From positions 1 to 64,000 of the forward strand of contig CALOBA010000065.1 in assembly GCA_942491465.1 (NCBI GenBank): 64,000 bases of DNA, given 5' to 3'. This document shows, in pieces, positions 1 to 9,667 of this stretch; positions within the stretch are counted from its first letter, which is position 1, and each line of letters starts with the position of its first letter. The translations under genes were made by a program, and so were the position numbers. The notes under the pieces were generated by a model. The model had not been told where the DNA came from. It did not search any database and saw only the letters and a list, made by a program, of their open reading frames with translations. The stretch is from CALOBA01 sp942491465 (GTDB lineage Bacteria; Pseudomonadota; Gammaproteobacteria; Chromatiales; Chromatiaceae).

Positions 1-49
1 CTGCCCTGCGTTAAACTGCGGGCTTCTCCATCACCCCGACTCCACCGCC

Positions 50-121
50 ATGACCCGCAAGCGCATGCCCGTCGGCATCCAGAGCTTCGGTGCAATTGGC
101 CAACGGGTGGAGCCGCGATAA
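50..121 (+). pseudogene. N-terminal relic of an AAA-ATPase-like/PD-(D/E)XK nuclease protein
   Basis: A 23-codon frame begins MTRKRMPVGIQSFGAI and then stops. Proteins of the AAA-ATPase-like/PD-(D/E)XK family commonly start with a K-L/M-P-V/I-G-I-Q-x-F motif followed by a YVDKT segment. Here the similarity ends after about 16 residues and reaches a TAA just before the next gene. I read it as a truncated remnant. The match is short and from memory, so it could be a coincidence. Confidence 0.35.
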
Positions 122-127
122 CCACGG

Positions 128-2818
128 ATGCCATCGATGCCGCCCCCAAGCCCCGACTCGACACGATTGGCCGACGCCGTCGCAGCGGCCCGGCTCGACG
201 CCATCGCCCGCGCATTCGCGCTGCCCTGGGTCGGGCTGTACGACGTCGACGGCAAGCTGCTCCAGTTCGGCTCCGATGGGCGTTCAGGCGGCGTTGCGTC
301 TTCGCAGGTCGGCGATCTGCTTGCTAACGCCGCGCGGGATGCGATCGGCGCGACGGGGCCGATGGCGTTGCTGGACGATGAGGAGATCCCGCTGCTGGCC
401 TTGCCGATCCACGCCGGCCCGGAGACGGTCGGCGCCCTTGCCGCCCTGCTCCACCCGGCCGCGCAAACGGACGCCGAGACCGCCGGGACAACGCCGCAGC
501 CGGCACCCGGTGGCGCGCGCCCGAGCAGCCTGCGCCAACAGCTCCAGCTGATCGCGGACCAGATCGGTGACGCCGTTGCAGTCCGCGGCACCACCACGGG
601 CCCCGCGGCCATCGACGAGGGCATGGACCTGACCGACTTGGACGCCCGCCAAGTCCTGACCGAGGCGGTGGACGGCGTCTGGCGGATCGACCCGCAGGCG
701 GTCACCCGCTTCGTCAACCCCGCCATGGCGCAGATGCTCGGCTACCGTCGCCAGGACATGCTCGGGCGTTCCCTGTTCGACTTCATGGCGACCGCGGAGC
801 GCGAACGGGCGCAACGGCTGCTGGAACAGCGCCGTGCCGGCGTCGCCGAGATCCACGCGTTTCGCTTCCAGCGTGCCGATGGAACGCCACTGCAGGCGCG
901 GGTCGCGACCCATCCCCAGCACGACGCCCGCGGACGCTTCACCGGCGCTGTCGCCTGCATCCGCGACATCGGCGGGCAACAGGAGGCCGAGGCCCTGCTG
1001 CGCGCCGAGCGCGATCGCGCCGAGCACTACCTGGATGTGGCCCAGGTGATGTTGCTGGTGCTCGACCTCGACGGGACGGTGTCGCTGATCAACCGCGCCG
1101 GCTGCCGCATCCTCGGCAGACCGCGGGAACAGATCGTGGGCAGCAACTGGTTTGATCACTGCCTGCCCGAGGCGCAGCGCGCACTGGCCGAGCAGGTCTT
1201 CGGGCAGATCCTCTCCGGCAACCTGGCCGCGGTGGAACGCTACAAGAACCCGATCCTGCGCGCCGATGGCGAGCATCGCCTGATCTCCTGGCACAACGCC
1301 GTGCTGCGCGACGGGGACGGCAACATCACCGGCGTGCTCAGCTCAGGCGACGACGTCACCGAGCAGCAGCGCGCCATCGAGGAGCGCGACCGGCTGCTGA
1401 ACCTCACCCCGGAGCTGATCTGCATCTTCGGCCTGGACGGCTGGTTCAAGCACCTCAACCCCTACTGGGAGCACCTGCTCGGCTACCCGCGCAGCGTGCT
1501 GATCTCGCGGCCGCTCATCGACTTCATCCACCCCGGCGACCACGCCCGCAGCGACGCCGAGATGGCCCGCCTGGCCGCCGGGCAGCAGTCCATCGGCTTT
1601 CAGAACCGCTACCTGTGCGCCGACGGGACCGTGCGCCACATCCGCTGGAGCGCGACGCCCATCCCGGGCGAGCAGCGCGTCTACTGCATCGGACAAGACA
1701 TCACCGAGCTTAAGCTCGCCAACCAGCTGACGACGCTGCGCGAACGGCTCGCCGAACAGGTGATACGCGGTGATCTGGAGGCCCTGCTGCGCACCGGGAT
1801 CGATACCGCCGAGACCATGACCGACAGCCAGATGGGCTGCATCTGGCTGCTCGCCCCGGATCAGCGCCGGCTGACCGCGCGGGTCTGGTCGACCCGCGCC
1901 GGGCCCCGGGTCGATCCCGAGCGCGGCGCGGCGCTGCCGATGGAGCCGAACTGGACCGGGAGCTGGGGCCGGTGCATCCGCGAGCGCCGGCCCATCATCG
2001 AAGACGGCCCCGAACCCGCCGCCCCTTGGCCCGGGCTGGCGGGCGGGCGACCGCCGCGGCGGGCCTTGCTGATACCCATATTTCGCGGCCAGGGGATCGC
2101 CGCCGTGGTCGGCGTCGCCGACAAGCCGCGCATCTACACGGGCCAGGATCGCGAGCTGCTGCATGCCCTGGCCGATCAGACCCAGGACTTCATCGAACGC
2201 AAGCAGGCGGACCTGAAGGTCCGCTTCCTCGCCTTTCACGATGCCCTGACCGGACTGCCGAACCGCGCCCTGTTCAACGATCGACTGGATCAAGCCACCG
2301 CCCAGCACCAACGCATCGACCGGCTGCTGGCCGTCTGCTATCTGGACCTGGACGGCTTCAAGCCGGTCAACGACCGCTACGGACATCAGCTCGGCGACGC
2401 CCTGCTGAAGGCCCTGGCGCAACGCCTCACCGACACCGTGCGCTGCGGCGACACCGTCGCCCGCCAGGGTGGCGACGAGCTGGTGCTGCTGCTCAATCAC
2501 TTAGAGACCCCCGAGGAATGCCCGCGGCTCCTCGAACGCGTCCTCGGCGCCATCGCCGCGCCCTTCGATCTGCAGGGCCATCAGATCCAGGTCGGCGCCA
2601 GCATCGGCTACACCCTGTTCCCCCTCGACAAGGCCCCACCGAAGGACCTGCTGCACCATGCCGACCAGGCCCTGTACCGGGCCAAGGCGACCCACCGCGG
2701 CGGCTGTTTGCGCTACGACCCGCGCATCGACCGGAGCCCGAGGGCGGCAGGAGAGCGGGCGGCTCAGGGCAGCGATCGGACAGCACCGACGCCGCCGCGT
2801 CAGGCCCCGTCGAGCTAG
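128..2818 (+). CDS. PAS/GAF sensor diguanylate cyclase (GGDEL variant)
   Basis: Predicted cytoplasmic c-di-GMP synthase that converts two GTP to c-di-GMP under control of sensory domains. The 896 residues show a weak GAF-like N-terminal part (about 20-120), three PAS domains (about 178-290, 300-415, 424-540), a GAF domain (about 548-690) and a C-terminal GGDEF domain (about 702-868). The metal-binding segment YLDLDGFKPVND and the DALTGLPNRALF entry motif are intact. The signature at 781-785 reads GGDEL instead of GGDEF, and an RxxD inhibitory site (RCGD, 772-775) lies five residues before it. No membrane segment or EAL domain is seen. ATGs at 128 and 137 are both possible; neither has a strong ribosome site. 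The Phe-to-Leu change is conservative, so activity is plausible but unproven. Confidence 0.9.
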   Translation: MPSMPPPSPDSTRLADAVAAARLDAIARAFALPWVGLYDVDGKLLQFGSDGRSGGVASSQVGDLLANAARDAIGATGPMALLDDEEIPLLALPIHAGPETVGALAALLHPAAQTDAETAGTTPQPAPGGARPSSLRQQLQLIADQIGDAVAVRGTTTGPAAIDEGMDLTDLDARQVLTEAVDGVWRIDPQAVTRFVNPAMAQMLGYRRQDMLGRSLFDFMATAERERAQRLLEQRRAGVAEIHAFRFQRADGTPLQARVATHPQHDARGRFTGAVACIRDIGGQQEAEALLRAERDRAEHYLDVAQVMLLVLDLDGTVSLINRAGCRILGRPREQIVGSNWFDHCLPEAQRALAEQVFGQILSGNLAAVERYKNPILRADGEHRLISWHNAVLRDGDGNITGVLSSGDDVTEQQRAIEERDRLLNLTPELICIFGLDGWFKHLNPYWEHLLGYPRSVLISRPLIDFIHPGDHARSDAEMARLAAGQQSIGFQNRYLCADGTVRHIRWSATPIPGEQRVYCIGQDITELKLANQLTTLRERLAEQVIRGDLEALLRTGIDTAETMTDSQMGCIWLLAPDQRRLTARVWSTRAGPRVDPERGAALPMEPNWTGSWGRCIRERRPIIEDGPEPAAPWPGLAGGRPPRRALLIPIFRGQGIAAVVGVADKPRIYTGQDRELLHALADQTQDFIERKQADLKVRFLAFHDALTGLPNRALFNDRLDQATAQHQRIDRLLAVCYLDLDGFKPVNDRYGHQLGDALLKALAQRLTDTVRCGDTVARQGGDELVLLLNHLETPEECPRLLERVLGAIAAPFDLQGHQIQVGASIGYTLFPLDKAPPKDLLHHADQALYRAKATHRGGCLRYDPRIDRSPRAAGERAAQGSDRTAPTPPRQAPSS

Positions 2819-2870
2819 GACTCCCGCGCCGAAGGTGAGTCCGTCTTGCTTGACCCAACCACCCATTCCC

Positions 2871-3600
2871 GGAGCGGGGGCGTCTCGCCCCCGAGCCCCC
2901 GCAGGCTGCCGCCGCGGCCAATCAGCGGCGAGACGCCGCTCCCTGGAGCGGGGGCGTCCCGCCCCCGAGCCCCCGCAGGCTGCCGCCGCGGCCAATCAGC
3001 GGCGAGACGCCGCTCCCTGGAGCGGGGGCGTGGAGCGGGGGCGTCCCGCCCCCGAGCCGCCGCAGGCTGCCGCCGCGGCCAATCAGCGGCGAGACGCCGC
3101 TGCTCCCAGTCCCCGGAGCGGGGGCGTCCCGCCCCCGAGCCGCCGCAGGCTGCCGCCGCGGCCAATCAGCGGCGAGACGCCGCTGCTCCCAGTCCCCGGA
3201 GCGGGGGCGTCCCGCCCCCGAGCCGCCGCAGGCTGCCGCCGCGGCCGATCAGCGGCGAGACGCCGCTGCTCCCAGTCCCCGGAGCGGGGGCGTCCCGCCC
3301 CCGAGCCGCCGCAGGCTGCCGCCGCGGCCGATCAGCGGCGAGACGCCGCTGCTCCCAGTCCCCGGAGCGGGGGCGTCCCGCCCCCGAGCCGCCGCAGGCT
3401 GCCGCCGCGGCCGATCAGCGGCGAGACGCCGCTGCTCCCAGTCCCCGGAGCGGGGGCGTCCCGCCCCCGAGCCGCCGCAGGCTACCGCCGCGGCCAATCA
3501 GCGGCGAGACGCCGCTGCTCCCCGGAGCGGGGGCGTCCCGCCCCCGACCCGCCGCAGGCTGCCGCCGCGGCTGATCAGCGGCGAGACGCCGCTGCTCCCA
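2871..3600. repeat. tandem array of hairpin-forming GC-rich repeats
   Basis: Nine head-to-tail units begin with GGAGCGGGGGCG at 2871, 2945, 3032, 3115, 3198, 3281, 3364, 3447 and 3524. Unit lengths are 74, 74, 83 (five times) and 77, plus a last partial unit. A 13-bp duplicated unit start lies at 3019-3031. Each unit holds two perfect short hairpins: gggggcg-tcc-cgccccc, and cagcggcg-aga-cgccgctg (8-bp stem). The 9-bp length step comes from an inserted GCTCCCAGT-like segment at the unit end. Units differ by few bases (for example CCAATCAG versus CCGATCAG), so the array looks recently amplified. Long open frames across it are products of the repeat period and not genes. Confidence 0.95.
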
Positions 3601-3739
3601 GGCGCCGCTGCGCGGCGTCGGATGCACAATCGGCGGCAATTCTTGCCCGGTCTTCCGAGCGCGGGCGAGCGCGGCATGGCGGGTCATTCGCCGATTTCCC
3701 GCCCTCACACCATCCCGTTGCCTCCCTCGCGGGGCGGGA

Positions 3740-3937
3740 TCACTCCCACGGCCGCTGCAGCCAATCCTCCAGATCGGCGAGATGCACGCCGCCGTCGCCA
3801 CCGGGGAGGATCGGCGTCATCGAATGCGGCTCGACCAGACGGTACAGCGGGGCATCCGCCTCGTCCGCTGCGCGGACCAGACGCAGCCCCATGGCTTGGG
3901 CGAGGTTACAGACGCGATACTCTTTGGTTGCCAACAT
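3740..3937 (-). CDS. small conserved-looking hypothetical protein (65 aa)
   Basis: A 65-residue soluble protein starting MLATKEYRVCNLAQAMGLRL and ending ADLEDWLQRPWE. It is rich in charged residues and has no signal peptide or membrane segment. The LEDWL tail and the predicted alpha/beta pattern suggest a folded small domain. The ATG has a weak GAGA ribosome site upstream and is preceded by a conspicuously AT-rich stretch (about 3935-3995), unusual for this genome and consistent with a promoter. It is transcribed away from the macroglobulin gene. I do not recognise a family with certainty; it could also be a spurious frame, though composition and upstream sequence argue for a gene. Confidence 0.55.
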   Translation of the reverse strand: MLATKEYRVCNLAQAMGLRLVRAADEADAPLYRLVEPHSMTPILPGGDGGVHLADLEDWLQRPWE

Positions 3938-3958
3938 ATGTATTTCTCAATGGTAAGT

Positions 3959-3987
3959 ATTGTGTAGGCACATAGTCTACAGACAAT
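3959..3987. promoter_or_regulatory. imperfect inverted repeat in AT-rich divergent intergenic region
   Basis: Arms attgtgtag (3959-3967) and ctac-ag-acaat (3977-3987) pair with a 2-nt bulge around a 9-nt centre. It lies between the divergent 65-aa gene and the macroglobulin gene in one of the few AT-rich patches. It could be an operator or the 5' end of a transcript. No regulator is identifiable. Confidence 0.3.
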
Positions 3988-4077
3988 AACTGTGGGGATA
4001 AAGGGCTTGCGCTCCTCAACCCGGCCGAGACCGCTACAATCGGGCTTACCGCCCAGCCCCGCCTCAGGGAGATCGCC

Positions 4078-7000
4078 ATGTCCACCCCCCGCCGTGCCCC
4101 CGCCCTGCGCCTTCTCGCGCTGCTCGCCGTCTTCGCCGTCGGCGCCGCCCTTGCCGACCCCGGTCGCGCGCTGATCGTGGTCGACGGCGCCGACTATTTC
4201 GGCGCCGACTACGAGACCTTGCAGGAGGTCTCCCTCGACGACTGCAAGCAGGCCTGCCTCGATGACGGCCGCTGCCGCGCGTTCACGTTCAATACCGCCG
4301 CCGGCTGGTGCTTTCTGAAGAGCGATCATGCCGAGCTGCGGCCGTTCGACGGTGCCGTCTCCGGGCGCATCGTCAGCGCCGGCGCGGTGCCGAATCGGCG
4401 GGAGATCGATGCCCGAAGCCACGCGGACCTGGCCTTCCTGCCGCGGGGCTATCGCGATGAGGCCGCCGAGCTGCGTCGGCGCACGGCCCGGGCCGGCGAC
4501 GGCCTGAGCGGGGGCTTCGATGAGCTGGTTGCCGATGCCAGGGCCGCGACCCGCGCCGGACAGGTGACGCGGGCGGTGGAGCGCTATGAGGCGGCGCTGC
4601 GCCTGGCACCGGACGATCATGCCCTGTGGCTGCGCCTGGCGAGCACCGCCGCGGATGCCCGACCATCCGACTGGAGCACGCGCCGACGCCTGCGGGAGAC
4701 GAGCAGCGCCGCGGCCATCAATGCCTATCGGACGGCCAGCGGCCTGCGCGAGCGCGCCGCGGCCATGACCGCCTTGGCCCGCGCGCTGGAGGCACGCTCC
4801 GCCTGGCGCCCGAGCATCCGCGCCTACCGCGCGACGCTGGCCCTGCGCGACGATGACGGGCTGCGCCGCCACCTCGACGATCTGGTGGCCCGGCACGGCT
4901 TCCGCGTCATCGCCCACGACGTCGATGCCGACGCCGCCGAGCCGCGCATCTGCGTCCGCTTCTCGCAGCCGCTGGCCCGCGGCGACGACGTGCATCTGGC
5001 GGACTACCTGCAGCTGCCGCCCGGGGACCTGGCGGTGGAGCCCGAGGCACGGCAGCTGTGCGTCGACGGCGTCCGCCACGGCGAGCGCTACCAGCTGCTG
5101 GTGCGCGCCGGCCTGCCCGCCGACGACGGCGAGCGCCTGTCAAAGGCGGTGGAGCTGGATGTGTATGTGCGCGACCGCGCGCCGACGGTGCGCTTTCCGG
5201 GCCGCGCCTATGTGCTGCCGAGCGGCGGCGAGGCCATGCTGCCCATGGTCACCGTCAACACCGCCCGCGTCGCGGCCACGCTCGCGCGCATCGGCGACCG
5301 CGCCCTCGGTGACTATGCCGCCGACGAGACGCTGCTGACCCAGCTCTCCACCTACGACGCCGAGCAACTGCGCGCGCTGCATGGCGAGCAGCTGTGGCAG
5401 GGCGAGATCGAGGTGCGCCCGGCGCCCGCCGCCGCCCCCGACCCGGACCTGAACCGCGAGGTGACCACCCAGGTGCCGGTGGGCGAGCTGATCGAGCAGA
5501 TCCAGCCCGGCGCCTACGTGCTCACCGCCAAGCCCGCGGACAGCACCGACGACGCCCTGTCCACCCAGTGGTTCGTGATCTCGGACCTGGGCCTGACCGC
5601 GCTGTCGGGCAACGACGGCCTGCACGCGCTGGTGCGCTCGCTGTCCACGGCGGAGCCGCTGGCGGACGTGACCGTGCGGCTGGTGGCCCTGAATCAGCAG
5701 GTCCTCGGCGAGGCCACCACGGACGCGCTGGGCCACGCCCTGCTGCCGCCCGGGCTGCTGCGCGGCAGCGGCGGCAACCGCCCGGCGCTGCTCACCGCCG
5801 CCGGCACCGGCGGCGACTACGGCTTCCTCGACCTGCGCGCGGCGCCGTTCGATCTCACCGACCGCGGCGTCGACGGCCGCGCGCCGCCCAAGGCGCTGGA
5901 CGTCTACCTCGCCGCCGAGCGCGGCATCTACCGCCCCGGCGAGCAGGTGGTGCTCACCGCGCTGGTCCGCGATGCGCAGGCCGACGCCGTCACCGACGTG
6001 CCGCTGACCTTCGTCATCGCCCGTCCCGACGGCGTCGAGCACCTGCGCACCCAGGTCGACGACCAGGGCCTGGGCGGGCGCGTGCTGCGGGTCGCACTGC
6101 GCGAGCATGCCATGCGCGGCACCTGGCAGGTGCGCGTGTTCAGCGATCCCAAGGGCGAGGTCCTGGCCCAGCAGCCGTTCCTGGTGGAGGACTTCCTGCC
6201 CGAGCGGCTGGACTTCAGCCTGGAGACCGGCGCCAAGGCCATCGACCCGCAAGCCCCGCCGTCACTGACGCTGGACGCGCGCTTCCTCTACGGCGCCCCG
6301 GCCTCGGGCCTGCCCATCGAGGGCCAGACCAAGGTCTCCGCCGCCGACGGCCTGGCGGACTGGCCGCGCTGGCGCTTCGGCCTGGCCGACGAGCAGATCG
6401 AGGCCCGCGCCGAGCCGCTGCCCGGCGCCAAGACCGATGCGCAGGGCCGGGCCCGGATCGACATCGCGCTGCCGGACATCGCACCGGCCACCCGCCCGCT
6501 GAAGGCCGATGTCGCGGTGCGCGTGCTCGACAGCGGCGGCCGGCCGGTGGAGCGCGACCTGACGCTGCCGCTGCACGACCCGCGCGCACGCATCGGCGTG
6601 CGGACACTGTTCGACGGCGCCGTGGACGAGGGCGGCAACGCCGGCTTCGAGGTCATCGCCCTGGATGCCGACGGCGCGCCCATGGCCGCCGCCGGACTGC
6701 GCTGGACCCTGTCGCGGGTGCGCACCAGCTACCAGTGGTATCAGACCGACGGCAACTGGAAGTTCGAGCCGGTGAAGCGCCGCTCGCGGGTTGCCGCCGG
6801 CCGGCTGGACACCACCGGCGACGACCCGGTGCGGATCGAGGCCGCCGTCGACTGGGGCGGTTACGAGCTGGAGGTGAGCGGTGCCGACGGCGGCCTGCTG
6901 CCGGTCAGCATCGCCTTCGAGGCGGGCTGGTACGTCGCGCCCCAGGCCTTCGACACCCCGGACCTGCTCAAGGTCTCCCTCGACAAGGCCAGCTACCGCC

Positions 7001-9627
7001 GCGGCGAGACCGCCCGCGTGCGCCTGGAGCCGCGCTTTCCGGGCCTCGCCCTGGTCATGGTCGTCGACGACGGCATCGCCGCCATGCAGCCGGTGGCCGT
7101 GCCGGCGGACGGCGCCACCGTCGAGCTGCCGGTCACCGACGCCTGGGGCCCCGGCGCCTATGTCACCGCCATCCTCTACCGCGGCATGGACCTGCAGGCC
7201 AAGCGCATGCCCAAGCGCGCCATCGGCCTGCACTGGGCCGGCGTCGACCCCGGGGAGCGCGCGCTCGCGCTGGCCCTGGAGCTGCCCGAGCAGGTGCGCC
7301 CCCGCGGCCCGCTGGCCATCGGCATCGCGCTGGACGGGGCGCGCCCGGAAGGCCCGGTCGAGGTCGTCGTCGCCGCCGTCGACAACGGCATCCTCAACCT
7401 CACCGACTTCCAGGACTGGGCGCCGGAGGGCTGGTACTTCGGCCAGCGCCGCCTCGGGCTCGCCATCCGCGACCTCTACGGTCGCCTCATCGACCGCATG
7501 ATCGGCGCCCCCGGCCGGGTGCGCTCCGGCGGCGATGCCATGGCCCTGACCCGCTTCGACGGCCCGCCGCCGAGCGAGACCCTGGTCGCCTTCCACTCCG
7601 GCATCGTCGAGCTGGACGCCGCCGGCAAGGCGCAGGTCGAGTTCCCGCTGCCGGACTTCAACGGCAGCGTGCGCGTCATGGCCATGGCCTGGTCCGCCGC
7701 CGGCCTCGGCCAGGCCGCCGCCGATGTGCTGGTGCGCGACCCGGTGGTCATCAGCGCCGCCCTGCCCCGCTTCCTGGCCCCCGGCGACCGCTCGCGCATC
7801 CGCGTCGAGCTGGCCCATGTGGAGGGACCCGCCGGCGCCATGACGCTGACCGCCGCCAGCGCCGGCGACGGGCTCAGGCTCGGCGACAGCGACCGACCCA
7901 TTGCCGTCGACGTCCCCGCTGCCGGCCGCACCCAAGTCAGCCTGCCGCTGACCGCCACCGCCGTCGGTGACCAGCAGATCCTGCTGACGCTGGAGACCCC
8001 CGACGGCCAGCGCCTGACCAAGGCGCTGACCCTCGGCGTGCGCAGCCTGGAGCCACCGGTGCGCGCCGAGCGCCAGATCGGATTGGCGCCGAACGGACCG
8101 GGACTGATCCTCGACCAGGACCTGGCCGCCGCCACCACCGCCGAATGGGGCGGCCTGCTACCGGGCAGCGGCAGCTGGACGCTGTCCATCAGCGGTGCCG
8201 GCGCCATCGACATCCCCGGCCTGGTCCGCGCGCTCGATCGCTACCCCTACGGCTGCACCGAGCAGCAGACCAGCCGCGGGCTGCCGCTGTTGTATCTGAA
8301 CCAGGTGGCGGTCGCCGCCGGTCTCGGCGACAACCCCGGCGACGCCGCCGCGGACATCGCCGAGCGCATCGACAACGCCATCGCGGCCGTGCTCGGCAAC
8401 CAATCCGCCCGCGGCGGCTTCGGCGTCTGGGGGGCCGGCAACAGCGACCTCTGGCTCGACGCCTACGTGACCGACTTCCTGACCCGCGCCCGCGAACAGG
8501 GCCATGCCGTGCCCAAGACCCCGTTCACGCTCGCGCTGGACAATCTCAAGAACCAGGTCGGCTACGCCCCGGACTTCACCGACGGCGGCGAGGGCATCGC
8601 CTACGCCCTCTATGTGCTCGCCCGCAACACCCGCGCGACGCTGGGGGATCTGCGCTATTACCAGGAGACCAAGCTCGACGCCTTCGCCACGCCCATGGCC
8701 CGCGCCCAGCTCGGCGCCGCGCTCGCCCTCTACGGCGAGGGGCAACGCGCCGCCGAGGCCCTGCGCAGCGCCGATGCGCTGTGGCGGGCCAGGAACGCCG
8801 AGGCCGACGACGGCTGGCGCCGCGACTACGGCTCGCAGCTGCGCGACGGCGCCGCACTGCTGACCCTGGCCGCCGAGACCGGCACCGACGCCGTCGCCAT
8901 CGCCGACCTGGGCCAGGCCCTGAGCGCGCGCTGGCAGGCCACCGACCACCACAGCACCCAGGACCAGGCCTGGCTGCTGCTCGCCGCCCATGCCCTGATG
9001 GACGGCGCCGCCAGCCCTCGCCTGCGCATCGACGGCCAAGCCCACCAGGGCCCGTTCTACCGCGCCCTGACCCTCGATGACCTGACCACCGCGCCGTTGA
9101 CCATCGCCAACACCGGCCCGCGCCCCCTCGACGCCCTGATCAGCGTCACCGGCACCCCGCTGGAGCCGCCACCGGCGCAGGCCGCCGGCTACCGCATCGA
9201 GCGCGCCTACTACGACCTCGACGGCCGCCGCGCCGACCCGAACCGCGCCGACCAAGGCGAGCGCCGCATCGTCCTGCTGACCATCACCGCCGATGAGCGC
9301 CGCGCCGCCCGCCTGATCATCAACGACCCGCTCCCCGCCGGCTACGAGATCGACAACCCCAGCCTCGTCTCCTCCGGCGCCATCGACGGCCTGCCCTGGC
9401 TCAACGTCGTCACCAACCCGGCCCACACCGCCTTCCGCACCGAGCGCTTCGTCGCCGCCGTCGACCGCGGCCGCAAGGACCCCACCCGGTTCCAGCTCGC
9501 CTACGTCGTGCGCGCCGTCTCCCCCGGCGCGTTCGCCCATCCGGCGGCGCAGGTGGAGGACATGTACCGGCCCGCGCTGCGGGGGCGCACCGGGTCGGGG
9601 CGGGTGCAGGTGCAGTCGCTGGAGTGA
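4078..9627 (+). CDS. bacterial alpha-2-macroglobulin with PAN domain and thioester
   Basis: Large exported protease trap (1849 aa) of the YfhM/bacterial alpha-2-macroglobulin type. A Sec signal peptide (about 1-26, cut after ALA) has no lipobox cysteine, unlike the E. coli lipoprotein form. A PAN/apple-like domain with four cysteines (about 35-105) and a TPR-like helical region (about 150-260) come before the macroglobulin (MG) domains. The thioester motif is intact: GCTEQ with Cys at residue 1393, followed by the helical thioester domain and a C-terminal beta domain. AGGGA at 4066-4070 supports the ATG at 4078. Family members often sit beside pbpC (penicillin-binding protein 1C); no pbpC follows here. 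Expected role: periplasmic covalent trapping of invading proteases. Confidence 0.93.
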   Translation: MSTPRRAPALRLLALLAVFAVGAALADPGRALIVVDGADYFGADYETLQEVSLDDCKQACLDDGRCRAFTFNTAAGWCFLKSDHAELRPFDGAVSGRIVSAGAVPNRREIDARSHADLAFLPRGYRDEAAELRRRTARAGDGLSGGFDELVADARAATRAGQVTRAVERYEAALRLAPDDHALWLRLASTAADARPSDWSTRRRLRETSSAAAINAYRTASGLRERAAAMTALARALEARSAWRPSIRAYRATLALRDDDGLRRHLDDLVARHGFRVIAHDVDADAAEPRICVRFSQPLARGDDVHLADYLQLPPGDLAVEPEARQLCVDGVRHGERYQLLVRAGLPADDGERLSKAVELDVYVRDRAPTVRFPGRAYVLPSGGEAMLPMVTVNTARVAATLARIGDRALGDYAADETLLTQLSTYDAEQLRALHGEQLWQGEIEVRPAPAAAPDPDLNREVTTQVPVGELIEQIQPGAYVLTAKPADSTDDALSTQWFVISDLGLTALSGNDGLHALVRSLSTAEPLADVTVRLVALNQQVLGEATTDALGHALLPPGLLRGSGGNRPALLTAAGTGGDYGFLDLRAAPFDLTDRGVDGRAPPKALDVYLAAERGIYRPGEQVVLTALVRDAQADAVTDVPLTFVIARPDGVEHLRTQVDDQGLGGRVLRVALREHAMRGTWQVRVFSDPKGEVLAQQPFLVEDFLPERLDFSLETGAKAIDPQAPPSLTLDARFLYGAPASGLPIEGQTKVSAADGLADWPRWRFGLADEQIEARAEPLPGAKTDAQGRARIDIALPDIAPATRPLKADVAVRVLDSGGRPVERDLTLPLHDPRARIGVRTLFDGAVDEGGNAGFEVIALDADGAPMAAAGLRWTLSRVRTSYQWYQTDGNWKFEPVKRRSRVAAGRLDTTGDDPVRIEAAVDWGGYELEVSGADGGLLPVSIAFEAGWYVAPQAFDTPDLLKVSLDKASYRRGETARVRLEPRFPGLALVMVVDDGIAAMQPVAVPADGATVELPVTDAWGPGAYVTAILYRGMDLQAKRMPKRAIGLHWAGVDPGERALALALELPEQVRPRGPLAIGIALDGARPEGPVEVVVAAVDNGILNLTDFQDWAPEGWYFGQRRLGLAIRDLYGRLIDRMIGAPGRVRSGGDAMALTRFDGPPPSETLVAFHSGIVELDAAGKAQVEFPLPDFNGSVRVMAMAWSAAGLGQAAADVLVRDPVVISAALPRFLAPGDRSRIRVELAHVEGPAGAMTLTAASAGDGLRLGDSDRPIAVDVPAAGRTQVSLPLTATAVGDQQILLTLETPDGQRLTKALTLGVRSLEPPVRAERQIGLAPNGPGLILDQDLAAATTAEWGGLLPGSGSWTLSISGAGAIDIPGLVRALDRYPYGCTEQQTSRGLPLLYLNQVAVAAGLGDNPGDAAADIAERIDNAIAAVLGNQSARGGFGVWGAGNSDLWLDAYVTDFLTRAREQGHAVPKTPFTLALDNLKNQVGYAPDFTDGGEGIAYALYVLARNTRATLGDLRYYQETKLDAFATPMARAQLGAALALYGEGQRAAEALRSADALWRARNAEADDGWRRDYGSQLRDGAALLTLAAETGTDAVAIADLGQALSARWQATDHHSTQDQAWLLLAAHALMDGAASPRLRIDGQAHQGPFYRALTLDDLTTAPLTIANTGPRPLDALISVTGTPLEPPPAQAAGYRIERAYYDLDGRRADPNRADQGERRIVLLTITADERRAARLIINDPLPAGYEIDNPSLVSSGAIDGLPWLNVVTNPAHTAFRTERFVAAVDRGRKDPTRFQLAYVVRAVSPGAFAHPAAQVEDMYRPALRGRTGSGRVQVQSLE

Positions 9628-9667
9628 GCAGCCAGAAGCCCTTCGACAGCGCTACCGATGCCCGTGC

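Noticed and set aside
2871..3600. CRISPR array
   Set aside because: Units are contiguous with no variable spacers, unit length (74-83 bp) is too long, and no cas genes are nearby. It is a tandem repeat.
2658..3956. Long Arg/Pro/Ala-rich open frames across the repeats on both strands
   Set aside because: They arise because the repeat units lack stop codons; the proteins are pure repeats without a proper start or known domain.
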